DNA from: Rickettsia akari str. Hartford
GTDB taxonomy: Bacteria; Pseudomonadota; Alphaproteobacteria; Rickettsiales; Rickettsiaceae
Length of the DNA stretch: 64,000 nt
Reading direction: 5' to 3'
Assembly (NCBI RefSeq): GCF_000018205.1
Contig: NC_009881.1
Location: 434,001 to 498,000, forward strand
Shown here piece by piece: positions 19,327-28,719 of the stretch. Position 1 is the first letter of the stretch. Each line of letters opens with the position of its first letter. The notes under the pieces are model-generated. The model had not been told where the DNA came from. It was given only the letters and a program-made list of their open reading frames with translations, and searched no databases. The position numbers and the translations under genes were made by a program.

Positions 19327-20352
19327 ATGTTTGTAGATAAAACTTTAATGATTACAGGAGGCACTGGTTCGTTTGGTAATGCGGTGCTTTCTCGTTTTCT
19401 TAAATCCGATATTATTAACGATATTAAAGAAATTAGAATTTTCAGTAGAGACGAAAAAAAGCAAGAAGATATGCGTATTGCTTTAAGTAATCCGAAACTT
19501 AAATTCTATATCGGAGATGTGCGTAATTATAAAAGTATTGATGAGGCGATGCGTGGTGTAGATTATGTATTTCATGCTGCTGCTTTAAAGCAAGTTCCGA
19601 CCTGTGAATTTTATCCGATGGAAGCAATCAATACTAACGTTTTAGGTGCTGAAAATGTGTTAAGTGCTGCTATTAATAATAAAGTAGCAAAAGTTATTGT
19701 ATTGAGTACCGATAAGGCTGTATATCCAATTAATGCAATGGGATTATCTAAGGCATTAATGGAAAAGTTATCAATAGCAAAAGCTCGTATGTGTAGCCAA
19801 GGTGAAACTGTGCTTTGCGTTACTAGATACGGTAATGTTATGGCATCTCGCGGTTCAGTGATTCCTCTTTTTATTAATCAAATAAAACAGGGTAAGGAAT
19901 TAACTATTACCGAGCCTTCAATGACACGTTTTTTAATGTCGCTTGTAGATTCCGTAGATTTGGTTTTATATGCGTTTGAGCATGGTCGTCAGGGTGATAT
20001 TTTTGTACAAAAATCTCCAGCAAGTACAATTGAGATACTTGCAAAAGCGTTACAAGAGATATTCGGTAGTAAAAACAAAATACGTTTTATCGGTACACGT
20101 CATGGAGAGAAGCATTATGAATCGTTAGTATCATCCGAAGATATGGCAAAGGCAGATGATTTAGGTGGTTATTACCGTATTCCTATGGATGGGCGTGATC
20201 TTAATTATGCAAAATATTTTGTTGAAGGCGAAAAGAAAGTGGCACTTTTAGAGGATTACACTTCGCATAATACAAAACGTTTAAATTTAGAAGAAGTAAA
20301 AAAGTTGTTGCTGACTCTTGATTACATACAAGAGGAGCTAAAAAATGCTTAA
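19327..20352 (+). CDS. capD: UDP-GlcNAc 4,6-dehydratase/5-epimerase, CapE/WbjB/WbvB type (capD in Rickettsia annotation)
   Basis: Cytosolic SDR enzyme that starts the pathway to N-acetylated 6-deoxy-L-hexosamines. I chose ATG 19327 because it begins [17 protein letters not shown], with the Rossmann loop at residues 11-17. The upstream ATG at 19264 lies in a repeat. The catalytic region [16 protein letters not shown] (about 127-142) has Met138xxxLys142 instead of YxxxK, the signature known for CapE-type enzymes. The length is 341 aa. It overlaps the 2-epimerase gene by 8 bp. Confidence 0.93.
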   Translation: MFVDKTLMITGGTGSFGNAVLSRFLKSDIINDIKEIRIFSRDEKKQEDMRIALSNPKLKFYIGDVRNYKSIDEAMRGVDYVFHAAALKQVPTCEFYPMEAINTNVLGAENVLSAAINNKVAKVIVLSTDKAVYPINAMGLSKALMEKLSIAKARMCSQGETVLCVTRYGNVMASRGSVIPLFINQIKQGKELTITEPSMTRFLMSLVDSVDLVLYAFEHGRQGDIFVQKSPASTIEILAKALQEIFGSKNKIRFIGTRHGEKHYESLVSSEDMAKADDLGGYYRIPMDGRDLNYAKYFVEGEKKVALLEDYTSHNTKRLNLEEVKKLLLTLDYIQEELKNA

Positions 20353-21604
20353 GGTAATGACTATTGTCGGTACTCGTCCTGAACTGATTAAACTATGCTG
20401 CGTGATTTCCGAGTTTGATAAATATACTAATCATATCCTAGTTCACACCGGTCAAAATTATGCATATGAATTAAATCAGGTGTTTTTTGATGATATGGGT
20501 ATTAGAAAACCCGATTATTTCTTAGAAGTAGCAGCAGATAATACAGCAAAATCTATTGGGCTTATTATCGAACAAGTTGACGCAGTCCTTGAGAAAGAAA
20601 AGCCCGATGCCGTTTTGTTTTACGGTGATACTAATTCCTGCTTATCGGCAATTGCTGCTAAACGTCGTAAAATTCCTATTTTCCATATGGAAGCAGGAAA
20701 TCGTTGTTTTGATCAAAGAGTACCTGAAGAAATAAACCGTAAAATCATTGATCATATTAGTGATGTGAACATTACGTTAACCGAGCATGCAAGACGTTAT
20801 TTAATTTCTGAAGGTTTACCGCCTGAGCTTATTTTTAAATCAGGCTCGCATATGCCTGAAGTTCTTGACCGTTTTATGCCTAAAATATTAAAGTCGGATA
20901 TTTTAGATACATTATCATTACAAGCAAAGCAGTATTTCTTAATTAGCTCACATCGTGAGGAAAATGTTGACGTTAAAAATAATCTGCAAGAATTATTAAG
21001 TAGTTTACAAACGCTTATTAAAGAGTATAATTTCCCCGTAATCTTCTCAACACACCCAAGGACTAAAAAAAGACTTGAGGATTTAGGTGGTGGGAAAGAG
21101 CTTGGTGATAAAATAAGGTTTTTACCGGCTTTTAGTTTTACGGATTACGTCAAACTTCAGATGAATGCGTTTTGTATTTTATCCGATAGCGGTACTATTA
21201 CTGAAGAAGCCTCTATACTTAATTTACCTGCTTTAAACATTCGAGAAGCACATGAGCGTCCTGAAGGTATGGACGCCGGAACGCTTATTATGTCGGGCTT
21301 TAATGCTGCACGGGTACTACAATCGGTGAAATCAATTACGGCAGAACACGAGAATAATAAAGATACGGAAGAAATATACTCAAATGATTTGGAGAATTGT
21401 AATGTAAAACGAGGAACGAGCACGCACAGCCTATACTTAATAGGTGGGCATGCGAGTTCTCCAAAGTTTTGCAGAGATAATTCTTCAAAGCAGAAGAGTA
21501 TTGTGTCGGATTATGCTGCAGCAGGACTTGTATCAAAGAAAATATTGCGTATAGTTTTAAGTTATGTGGATTATGTTAACCGTACGGTGTGGTTTAAGAA
21601 GTAA
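20345..21604 (+). CDS. WecB/WbvD-like UDP-N-acetylhexosamine 2-epimerase with in-frame palindromic element
   Basis: Non-hydrolysing 2-epimerase of the GT-B fold, 419 aa against about 370 for relatives. Family motifs: GTRPE near the start, [28 protein letters not shown] and [10 protein letters not shown]. In this operon the likely product is UDP-N-acetyl-L-quinovosamine (WbvD-type inference). Roughly residues 341-381 are not family sequence but the translation of a palindromic element. The normal C-terminus ([20 protein letters not shown]) resumes after it. The first codons overlap capD by 8 bp. Confidence 0.9.
   Translation: MLKVMTIVGTRPELIKLCCVISEFDKYTNHILVHTGQNYAYELNQVFFDDMGIRKPDYFLEVAADNTAKSIGLIIEQVDAVLEKEKPDAVLFYGDTNSCLSAIAAKRRKIPIFHMEAGNRCFDQRVPEEINRKIIDHISDVNITLTEHARRYLISEGLPPELIFKSGSHMPEVLDRFMPKILKSDILDTLSLQAKQYFLISSHREENVDVKNNLQELLSSLQTLIKEYNFPVIFSTHPRTKKRLEDLGGGKELGDKIRFLPAFSFTDYVKLQMNAFCILSDSGTITEEASILNLPALNIREAHERPEGMDAGTLIMSGFNAARVLQSVKSITAEHENNKDTEEIYSNDLENCNVKRGTSTHSLYLIGGHASSPKFCRDNSSKQKSIVSDYAAAGLVSKKILRIVLSYVDYVNRTVWFKK
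21366..21490. repeat. palindromic element inside the 2-epimerase reading frame
   Basis: Inverted segments TTTGGAGAA (21388-21396) and TTCTCCAAA (21457-21465) lie inside weaker outer arms (GAAGAA..TAT and ATAATTCTTC). The interior carries AATGTAAAACGAGGAACGAG and TATACTTAATAGGTGGGCAT. It keeps the gene open, as described for Rickettsia palindromic elements inserted in genes. Exact borders are estimated. Confidence 0.75.
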
Positions 21605-21632
21605 CATTATTCATTGTTATCATATCAACAAC

Positions 21633-22907
21633 ATGAAATTCTTTAAATTAATAAAACTTAACCTTGTATTTTTAAGTGTTTTTTTACTAATAACTCTTAT
21701 ATCTTCTTGTTGTTATTCCAAAGAAAATTCTTATAAAAAAATAGTTTTTCTTGTTAGTACAGAGACATTCGGCGGCAAAGGCGTATACGCGATGTATAAT
21801 GAGATGAAAAAAATAGGTCATGATGTCAAAATTGTAATAGTACCTCATCCTCATCCAAATATTCAAGGAGGAATAGATACCGAGTTTATTAGTAAATTTG
21901 ATATACAAGATGTGATATATCCATGCGGTAAGTATGCTTCTTATTCAAATGTTAATACAAAATGTGAAATTTCTGAATTAAAAAAGTATCAGCCGGATTT
22001 TATTTTTACGCAAAACCCTTACGAAAATTTTCAAGGCTATATATCAGAACCTTTTACGGCTGCTAATTTGTATAAGAGTTTTAGAGGAACTAAAACAAAA
22101 ATTATGTATATAGTCTATGGTCCGCATATATTTCATCAAAAAAATATTGATGATGATAAGTTATCAAGTTTCATAGAGACGGTATTTGTTGATTCAGAAA
22201 GTACAAAGGATATATTTATGAGTAATTATAAATTTCCTAAGGATAGAGTTATTGTGTCAGGTTATCAACCATACTATGAAGTAAGACATTATAATATTAA
22301 CGAAAAACCAAACTCGGAAACCATTTTATGGCTTCCTAGATGGGAATTATCGTTTAAAAATAGAGATTTATATGAAGGAGGTTCTACTTTCTTAAATTAT
22401 CACTATTTTTTCTATAATTATGCATTACAACATCCTGATATTCATTTTATTATAAGACCGCATGTTACGCTATTTACCTATGCGGTCGGTAAAAATTACT
22501 TAAGCCAAAGTGATATGGATAATATCTTAAGTAGATTTAACTCTTTAAAGAATGTTACTGTTTCTGCACATGCATTCAGGTCGTTACTGGATGATATAAT
22601 GGTGTCGGATATTGTAATAAGTGACGGTACTTCATCTCTTGCTGAAGTAGTAGTTGCCGATAAGCCTATAATTTACTTAAGTAATGGTTGGAATAATGAA
22701 TTTAATAGCAATGCTCTATCTAAAGAATTAAAAAAATATATGTATTTTGCTTATGAGCCGCAAGATATTATTAACTATATAGAATTTATTAAGCAAAATC
22801 ATTATTTACCTTATCATGAAAATAGTAGTGGTAGAAATCAATTTAAAAAGATGCTTGATCCTGTAGAAAACCCTGCTGCATTTATCGCCGAATATTTATT
22901 AAAGTGA
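21633..22907 (+). CDS. CDP-glycerol glycerophosphotransferase-like protein
   Basis: About 424 aa from ATG 21633, preferred over 21564, which lies inside the epimerase gene. The N-terminus is KFFKLIKLNLVFLSVFLLI followed by LISSCC, a hydrophobic signal that may be a lipobox. The remainder has a GT-B-like layout: VYGPHIFHQ, VDSESTKDIF, LPRWELSF, and a C-terminal SDIVISDGTSSLAEVVVADK that matches the TagB/TagF-type donor-site signature. Role inferred: adding a glycerol-phosphate or related group to surface polysaccharide. The signal-like N-terminus is odd for a cytosolic transferase. Confidence 0.65.
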   Translation: MKFFKLIKLNLVFLSVFLLITLISSCCYSKENSYKKIVFLVSTETFGGKGVYAMYNEMKKIGHDVKIVIVPHPHPNIQGGIDTEFISKFDIQDVIYPCGKYASYSNVNTKCEISELKKYQPDFIFTQNPYENFQGYISEPFTAANLYKSFRGTKTKIMYIVYGPHIFHQKNIDDDKLSSFIETVFVDSESTKDIFMSNYKFPKDRVIVSGYQPYYEVRHYNINEKPNSETILWLPRWELSFKNRDLYEGGSTFLNYHYFFYNYALQHPDIHFIIRPHVTLFTYAVGKNYLSQSDMDNILSRFNSLKNVTVSAHAFRSLLDDIMVSDIVISDGTSSLAEVVVADKPIIYLSNGWNNEFNSNALSKELKKYMYFAYEPQDIINYIEFIKQNHYLPYHENSSGRNQFKKMLDPVENPAAFIAEYLLK

Positions 22908-22925
22908 TAATAGTTTAAATAATTT

Positions 22926-23660
22926 ATGTTAGAAGAAATTTATAATGATGGAGAAAGATTAATGCCTGGGGAAATTCATGATGTTTTAGAGGTAATGCGT
23001 CATAAAAGTAGTTATAAATTTTTTAAAAAAATTATAGAAGCCGATATACTTAATAGCCCATTAATGCCAAATCAAAAAATAAAAATTCTAGATATATGTT
23101 GTGGAATATGACATGGCGCTTTCATGCTTAGCGGTGTATTAGGAGTAGAAATTATCGCAATAGATATCAGTAAAGAATCTATAATTTATGCTGAACAAAA
23201 TTGTGGAGCATCTAATATAAAATATATTAAATCTGATTTAATTAGTTTGATTAAAAAGTCAGAAGAATATGATGATATTGTATCACGACATGCACTTGAG
23301 CATATTGAAGATGGGTTAAATCTAGCACTTAATCTTAAATATAAAAACCGATTAATAGTCAATGTACATTTTAATGAACCGGAATAGCATATATATAATT
23401 TAGTTAATTGGATTACTGAAAAATACTTTACATCATATCAGAACAAAGAATTTGTATATGAAGAATTAGATGGCTTAACTAACGACACACATTCTGAAAA
23501 AAATCCTCCTAATTCTATAATCTGTATATCCAGTCACTCAGATTTTAAGCCTATAAAGCAATTATTTCACTATTCAATCTCAGCTTGGACACCAGAATTT
23601 TTAGAAAAGCTAGGTTTTCTAAAAATTCCAAGATATATTAAAACAATTGCTGCAAACTAG
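22926..23660 (+). pseudogene. class I SAM-dependent methyltransferase, two nonsense codons
   Basis: A single frame of about 244 codons is interrupted only by TGA at 23109 and TAG at 23385. Motif I is KILDICCGI followed by the TGA. DISKESIIYAEQNCGASNIK is the acidic loop and SRHALEHIEDG resembles motif II. The C-terminal part (SISAWTPEFLEKLGFLKIP) is intact. It sits among polysaccharide genes and was probably a sugar methylase. No frameshift is seen, so inactivation looks recent. Confidence 0.8.
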
Positions 23661-23815
23661 AAATGCATTTAAAAATAGCGAAGAGAAAAACTTAAACTAT
23701 GAGATTAAATAATACTGTAACAGAGCCAAATAATGCCTTAGAAGAAATAAAAATGCTTAAAGTGAAGAAGCAAAATCTATTTTTCTAAAGCTCTATAGAA
23801 AATTTAAACAATAAA

Positions 23816-23975
23816 GGTATTGATAACTAAAGAGAGATATCATCCTGTGGTTTGTGATCTAGATCTAGGAAAATAACTTAAAATACTAATTTAGTATTTT
23901 TTAACTGGCTCTAGTTCCTAAACCACTGGATGATATCAAGCTTGTTATTATTCTCTTTCTTTAGTTAGCAATGCC
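23816..23975. repeat. type C palindrome with extended arms
   Basis: The core palindrome 23835-23937 (GATATCATCCTGTGG / CCACTGGATGATATC) has the type C centre TACTAATTTAGTA. It is enclosed by further arms, GGTATTGATAACTAAAGAGA and TCTTTCTTTAGTTAGCAATG. It occupies most of the 354-bp gap before the GT2 gene. The rest of the gap (23661-23815) has no recognisable gene. Confidence 0.75.
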
Positions 23976-24014
23976 ACAATAAAACTAACATTTCATAAAT
24001 TATTTCTAAAAGTT

Positions 24015-25829
24015 ATGATAACTAAAAAAGATAAAACTTTAAATATTTATTGTCCTTTAGTTTCCATTATTATACCTGTCTATAATGGGGCTAATTATAT
24101 GCGTGAAGCGATAGATAGTGCTTTAGCCCAAACATATGAAAATATTGAAATTGTAGTTGTTAATGATGGCTCTAAAGATAATGGGAAGACAGAAAATGTA
24201 GCATTATCATACGGTGATAAAATACGCTATTTTTATAAAGAAAACGGTGGTTGTGGTTCGGCTTTAAATTATGGTATAAAAAACATGAATGGGGAGTATT
24301 TTTCATGGCTTAGCCATGATGATATATATTATCCTAATAAAATTGAGCATCAAGTTAACATATTAAATAAATTAGATAATAAAGATACTATCATTTATGG
24401 CGGTTATGAATTAATTGATGAAAAAGGAAGTTCTTTACGTTATATTAAACCGGATAGTGTGCTACCTATAGATAAACTTAATATTTCTTTATTACCTTTA
24501 TTACGAGGATTAATACATGGTTGTTCGTTATTAATGCCTGCTAAATATTTTCATGAAATTGGTATATTTAATGAAGCTTTACCGACAACGCAAGATTATG
24601 ATTTATGGTTTAAAATTTTCCGTGTTGCCCCTATTCATTTTGATGAGTCTATCCTAATTAAATCTCGTTTTCATTCAGAGCAAGGTAGTAAAAAAATATC
24701 AAATCATAACGAAGAATGTAATGTATTATGGTCATCGTTTCTTCACGAGTTAACAGAAGAAGAAATGATCAAAATGGAAGGTTCTCCTTATTTATTTTTG
24801 ACTCGTACAGCTACTTTTTTATCAAATAATACTCCATATAAAAAAGCTTGTGACTTAGCAAATACTATGGCTAAGCAAGTATTACATGATACTAAAGTTA
24901 GTGTGATTATACCGGTATATAACAGAATAAATTGGGCAATTGAAGCTATAGAAAGTGTACTTATTCAAACACACAAAAATTTTGAGATACTTATAATAGA
25001 TGATGGATCGACTGATGATATATCAGAATTAATTGCAAGATGCAAAAAAGATAAAAGAATAAGATACTTTCATAAAAAAAATGAAGGACCTGCTGCTGCA
25101 CGTAATTTAGGTATTAAAAATGCTATAGGAAAATATATTGCTTTCCTTGATTCGGATGATTTATTTTATAAGGATAAAATAGAAATCCAATTACAGTTTA
25201 TGGAAGAAAATAACTGTATATTTTCTCATACTTCATATCAAAAAATAGATGAAAAAGCAAAATATATAGAATCTGTTCATTCTGGGTGTTTTAGTGGAAA
25301 TGTTTTTCCTCAAGTTATACAAACTTGTCCAATAGCAATGCCGACAGTTATGGGAACTTGGACATTATTCCAAGAAAATTTATTTCCTGAAAATATAAGA
25401 AGTGGTGAAGATTGTTGTTTATGGATATCTATTGCTAGTAAAAACTCAATAGGCGGTATAGACAAAGAATTGTCTAAAGTACGAATTAGCGGTGGTACTA
25501 ATACGTTTATGGACCCAAATAAATATTCAGTAGGTTTAATAAATATTACTTCTTATGTTCTTAATGATCGGTATTTAAGTAAATTTAGTCCGTTTACTAT
25601 TAATTTATTATTAGCAGCTGTTACACAATTAAGATTATTAGAAAATAAAAATAAATACTATAAAAAAAGTAATATTTCTTCTTCTAACAATAATTATGTA
25701 ATGCAAAAAATACGAACCTATTGCTTTGTAACAAAAATTTTGATTTTGTTAACTATTACTTCTATAAGGCAAGAAGGAATACGTGCAACAATCTCTAGAA
25801 TACGTAGATGGCTTAGAAAGCATATATAA
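24015..25829 (+). CDS. double-domain GT2 glycosyltransferase
   Basis: 604 aa with two GT-A/GT2 modules in tandem. Module one starts at about residue 12 (VSIIIPVYNGANYMREAIDS) with VVNDGSKDNG and the DxD-like SWLSHDDIYY. Module two starts at about residue 296 (VSVIIPVYNRINWAIEAIES) with IIDDGSTDD and FLDSDDLFY. No membrane helices are evident apart from a weak hydrophobic C-terminus. Such bimodular enzymes often add two successive sugars to O-antigen or another surface glycan. Acceptor and donor are unknown. Confidence 0.9.
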   Translation: MITKKDKTLNIYCPLVSIIIPVYNGANYMREAIDSALAQTYENIEIVVVNDGSKDNGKTENVALSYGDKIRYFYKENGGCGSALNYGIKNMNGEYFSWLSHDDIYYPNKIEHQVNILNKLDNKDTIIYGGYELIDEKGSSLRYIKPDSVLPIDKLNISLLPLLRGLIHGCSLLMPAKYFHEIGIFNEALPTTQDYDLWFKIFRVAPIHFDESILIKSRFHSEQGSKKISNHNEECNVLWSSFLHELTEEEMIKMEGSPYLFLTRTATFLSNNTPYKKACDLANTMAKQVLHDTKVSVIIPVYNRINWAIEAIESVLIQTHKNFEILIIDDGSTDDISELIARCKKDKRIRYFHKKNEGPAAARNLGIKNAIGKYIAFLDSDDLFYKDKIEIQLQFMEENNCIFSHTSYQKIDEKAKYIESVHSGCFSGNVFPQVIQTCPIAMPTVMGTWTLFQENLFPENIRSGEDCCLWISIASKNSIGGIDKELSKVRISGGTNTFMDPNKYSVGLINITSYVLNDRYLSKFSPFTINLLLAAVTQLRLLENKNKYYKKSNISSSNNNYVMQKIRTYCFVTKILILLTITSIRQEGIRATISRIRRWLRKHI

Positions 25830-25833
25830 ATAA

Positions 25834-26823
25834 CTACTCCTCAAGTATCTTAACTTTTGAGCAGTCACCGATTTTAGTCATACCTTCGTTAACGACTAAG
25901 TAACCTTCTTTAATATCGTTAGAGGTAATTTCAATTAGACCTTCTGTACGTGTACCGATTTTACGTATAATTGTTTTACCGTATCACCGTCTATTTTATA
26001 AATAAAATTACCTTGATTATTTCGTTGAATACAACTTTTCAGGAACGGTTAGATTTTTATGAGGGTTAATTATAAGCATAACATCTACAAAGCTATTATA
26101 CAGGATTTTTGTCCCCATAGGTAAAATAATTTTAGCTGTTCAAGTACCTTGATCCTATAAGTAATGTGATACTGCTCCGATTGTGCTTTTAATTTTTCCT
26201 GCAATTAAAACTTCAGTATTGATTCCAACTTTTCCGCTTAAAGACTCCGGCAATTCAATAAAAATGCTTTGTGAGTTTGCTGTTCCGGTAATGCTAAAAA
26301 GATAGTCGCCTATTTTTACTTTATCGCCTACCATAGACTTAATTATGCCTATTTTACCGGAGTAGGGTGCAGTAATTATCATGTCGTTATATGTTTTGAG
26401 AGCTTTGGCATAATTAAATTTTGCATCTTCAAGTTCGCTTTTTGACCTTTTATATGCCTCATTGCTTACAAATTTTTTAGCAAATAACACTTTTATATTA
26501 TAATCTTCTTGTTTTATTTAATAAAGATGCGGCTCTAGACTTAGTGGTTTCTGCTATGTTTTTATCTATCACCAGCAATATATCCCATTTTTTACTATTG
26601 CTCCTTGATGTGCCGAGACTTTTTCAACTAATCCGGTAGCATTAGCGTAATAATCACTGCTATTATTATTTTGGCATTGTCCTACAATATTAAATATGTC
26701 GTAAAGTGCGGCAATTTGTACTTTAGTCGCTTTTACTCCTATAATTTTTTCTTTTTCCATTTTATTTGCCATAGTAGAAAGTGAGATAAGTAAGGTAAAA
26801 AGAACAATAAGCCTTGTAGGCAT
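25834..26823 (-). pseudogene. RND efflux periplasmic adaptor (AcrA/HlyD-like), broken
   Basis: Minus-strand fragments: a signal peptide plus the first strand (LIVLFTLLISLSTMANKMEK; VGQCQNNNSSDYYANATGLV, 26569-26823), then the helical and lipoyl part (KLAKFNYAKALKTYNDMI-like; ITAPYSGKIGIIKSMVGDKV, 26155-26490). A decayed C-terminus ends TKIGDCSKVKILEE at 25834. Frameshifts and stops separate them. The order matches a membrane fusion protein. No adjacent inner-membrane RND pump is seen. Confidence 0.8.
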
Positions 26824-26888
26824 AATATCAGACCCTAAAGTGAATAGGTGTCATCTAGTTAGTTTGTCTGCAATAAAATACCTCCAAG

Positions 26889-27656
26889 TTATGACAAAGT
26901 ATGCTTTTTAAGTTCCTCATCCGTTAACCATTTATATTCTTTTTCTAGAATTTCAAATCTCATCTTTTCTAATTGTGCATCAAGATCAGGTTCAGGAATG
27001 ATAGCAGAACCAGTAAACTCAAATCCTTGATAGTTAATTTTTAGTTTTTTACAAGTTTCTTGTAATGATAATAAGTTTTCTTCTATATCATCGATAAATA
27101 TTATTGATTGCGGATAATAATTTGTTTTGCGTAATACATATTCAAGTACGCTTCCTTTATCATATTCTGCAGTGTAAATTATGCCGTCTTTTAATGTAGG
27201 TTTACCGTAACCGGCATTAAAATCTTCTATTATTATCTCATCTTCTGACGGTGAAAATTCTTGAAAATTTACCTTTAATTCAGTGAGTTCACGAACTCTC
27301 CATTCAATCATATCTTCAATTACACCGAATTTACCGGTAGGAAGTTTAGTAAGCCCCATTGCCGGAATATTTTTTGCTTTAAGTAGAGCAAATATTTCCA
27401 AAATGTCTGAATTAACGAATCTCGCTTTTTTTTCTTTAAGAATAACGCTAAGTAATAATTCGCATTCTTTTTTAGTAAGTCTTTTTTCAATATCTTCCAT
27501 TAATGCTTTTCTATAATCATGTGTTAACCTAGATTCATCGCTATCCATTACAATTACTCCATCTACGTCAAAAAGCACCAAGCTAGTATTATCTGCTTGC
27601 TCTATTGCTTGTATAACTTCTTTAAAATCATGAACTTTATTTATTTTGCTATACAT
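26889..27656 (-). CDS. DUF2608 HAD-like phosphatase-family protein
   Basis: 255 aa. HAD motif I is FDVDGVIV (nucleophile Asp followed by the general acid Asp two residues later), and the late acidic motif is IIFIDDIEENL. The family (DUF2608) is found mostly in intracellular bacteria; its substrate is not established. No signal peptide is evident, so it is probably cytosolic or secreted by another route. A broken paralogue lies at 5883-6623. It stands alone between a dead RND adaptor and a type B repeat. Confidence 0.85.
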   Translation of the reverse strand: MYSKINKVHDFKEVIQAIEQADNTSLVLFDVDGVIVMDSDESRLTHDYRKALMEDIEKRLTKKECELLLSVILKEKKARFVNSDILEIFALLKAKNIPAMGLTKLPTGKFGVIEDMIEWRVRELTELKVNFQEFSPSEDEIIIEDFNAGYGKPTLKDGIIYTAEYDKGSVLEYVLRKTNYYPQSIIFIDDIEENLLSLQETCKKLKINYQGFEFTGSAIIPEPDLDAQLEKMRFEILEKEYKWLTDEELKKHTLS

Positions 27657-27731
27657 ATCTATCTTTTATTGATTGTTTAAAATCTAGATCACGTTATTAC
27701 CCTTAGATATTACCAATGCGAATAATTTTAT

Positions 27732-27868
27732 GTCATTCCCGCGTAGGCGTGAATCCAGTAAAACATCTGAAACACTTGTTTCGTATATGTTTATTTTATC
27801 AAATATGCAACTTAACTATATCAACATTAATGTTATTGGTCTTGATTCCCGTCTACGCGGGAATGACA
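27732..27868. repeat. type B palindromic repeat
   Basis: GTCATTCCCGCGTAGGCG..GAATCCAG at the left and GATTCCCGTCTACGCGGG, then AATGAC, at the right. It lies between the divergent neighbourhoods of the DUF2608 and hydrolase genes. A variant of the linker (CATACAACACAG) follows at about 27888-27899. Confidence 0.75.
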
Positions 27869-27925
27869 CAAAGCAAGTTGTCTAATTCATACAACACAGT
27901 TCTAAATAACTACGGGTATCTATAT

Positions 27926-28687
27926 TTATTTTGTAACGTCACTTATAATTTCTTCTAAGGAATTTGTCATTATCTTTAAATCTTTTTCTCTAGACAAATT
28001 ATGGTGACCGTCTTTAATTAGCTTCATTACTATTTGTTTACTAGTTATTTTTTCTAATAATTTTACTGAAACATTATAAGGCACGTCTTCATCTAACATG
28101 CCATGAATTAGATGTACCGGTATATTGATATCAATCTGTTTCTTTGTCAATAATAAATGTTTTTTTGCATCTTCTATCAATTTATAGCTCATCGGATATT
28201 TATGCTCACAATTTTTACTGTTTACTTCTAATATTCCCTCTTTTTGTATCTTATTTTGATCGTCTAACGATATATTTTGCCAAATATTTTCGGTAAAATC
28301 CGGAGCAGGGGCTACACACACAAGCCCTTTTATTTTATCGGGAAATTTTAAAGCTGTAAGAAGTGCTAGCCATCCTCCCATGCTCGAACCTACTAATATC
28401 GCCTCCTTATCAATTAATTTGTCTAAAATTAGTGATACTCCTTCTAACCAATCACTAATTGTTTGATCCTCAAATTGTTCCGATGCATTCCCATGACCGA
28501 AATTATCAAAAACAATAAAATTATAATTGTTTTTTTTACAATAATCTATTAAATAGATAGCCTTAGTTGATTGCATACTAGACATCAAGCCGTGTAAAAA
28601 AATTACAGATGGAATATTTGTATTAATTATTTTATAATTATCATAGACAATAAATTTGTCTTGTGTTTTATTATAAAGCTTGTGCAT
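27926..28687 (-). CDS. alpha/beta hydrolase
   Basis: 253 aa, cytosolic. The oxyanion region FLHGLMSS (about 30-37) precedes the nucleophile elbow GSSMGG with Ser102. The acid is probably Asp in HGMLDEDVP and the His is in DGHHNLSRE, giving a complete triad. Related bacterial proteins include esterases and palmitoyl-thioesterase-like (ABHD10) enzymes; the substrate cannot be assigned. It is divergent from the GT4 gene with a 32-bp gap, so the two promoters must overlap. Confidence 0.85.
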   Translation of the reverse strand: MHKLYNKTQDKFIVYDNYKIINTNIPSVIFLHGLMSSMQSTKAIYLIDYCKKNNYNFIVFDNFGHGNASEQFEDQTISDWLEGVSLILDKLIDKEAILVGSSMGGWLALLTALKFPDKIKGLVCVAPAPDFTENIWQNISLDDQNKIQKEGILEVNSKNCEHKYPMSYKLIEDAKKHLLLTKKQIDINIPVHLIHGMLDEDVPYNVSVKLLEKITSKQIVMKLIKDGHHNLSREKDLKIMTNSLEEIISDVTK

Positions 28688-28719
28688 TTTAAATAATTAT
28701 TTTAATAGATTGAGATTTA

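Noticed and set aside
23109..23387. Stop-codon reassignment (TGA as Trp) in the methyltransferase
   Set aside because: TGA ends many intact genes here (for example ctaB-like neighbours, hslV and cyaY), and a TAG also interrupts the frame. Nonsense mutation is the better explanation.
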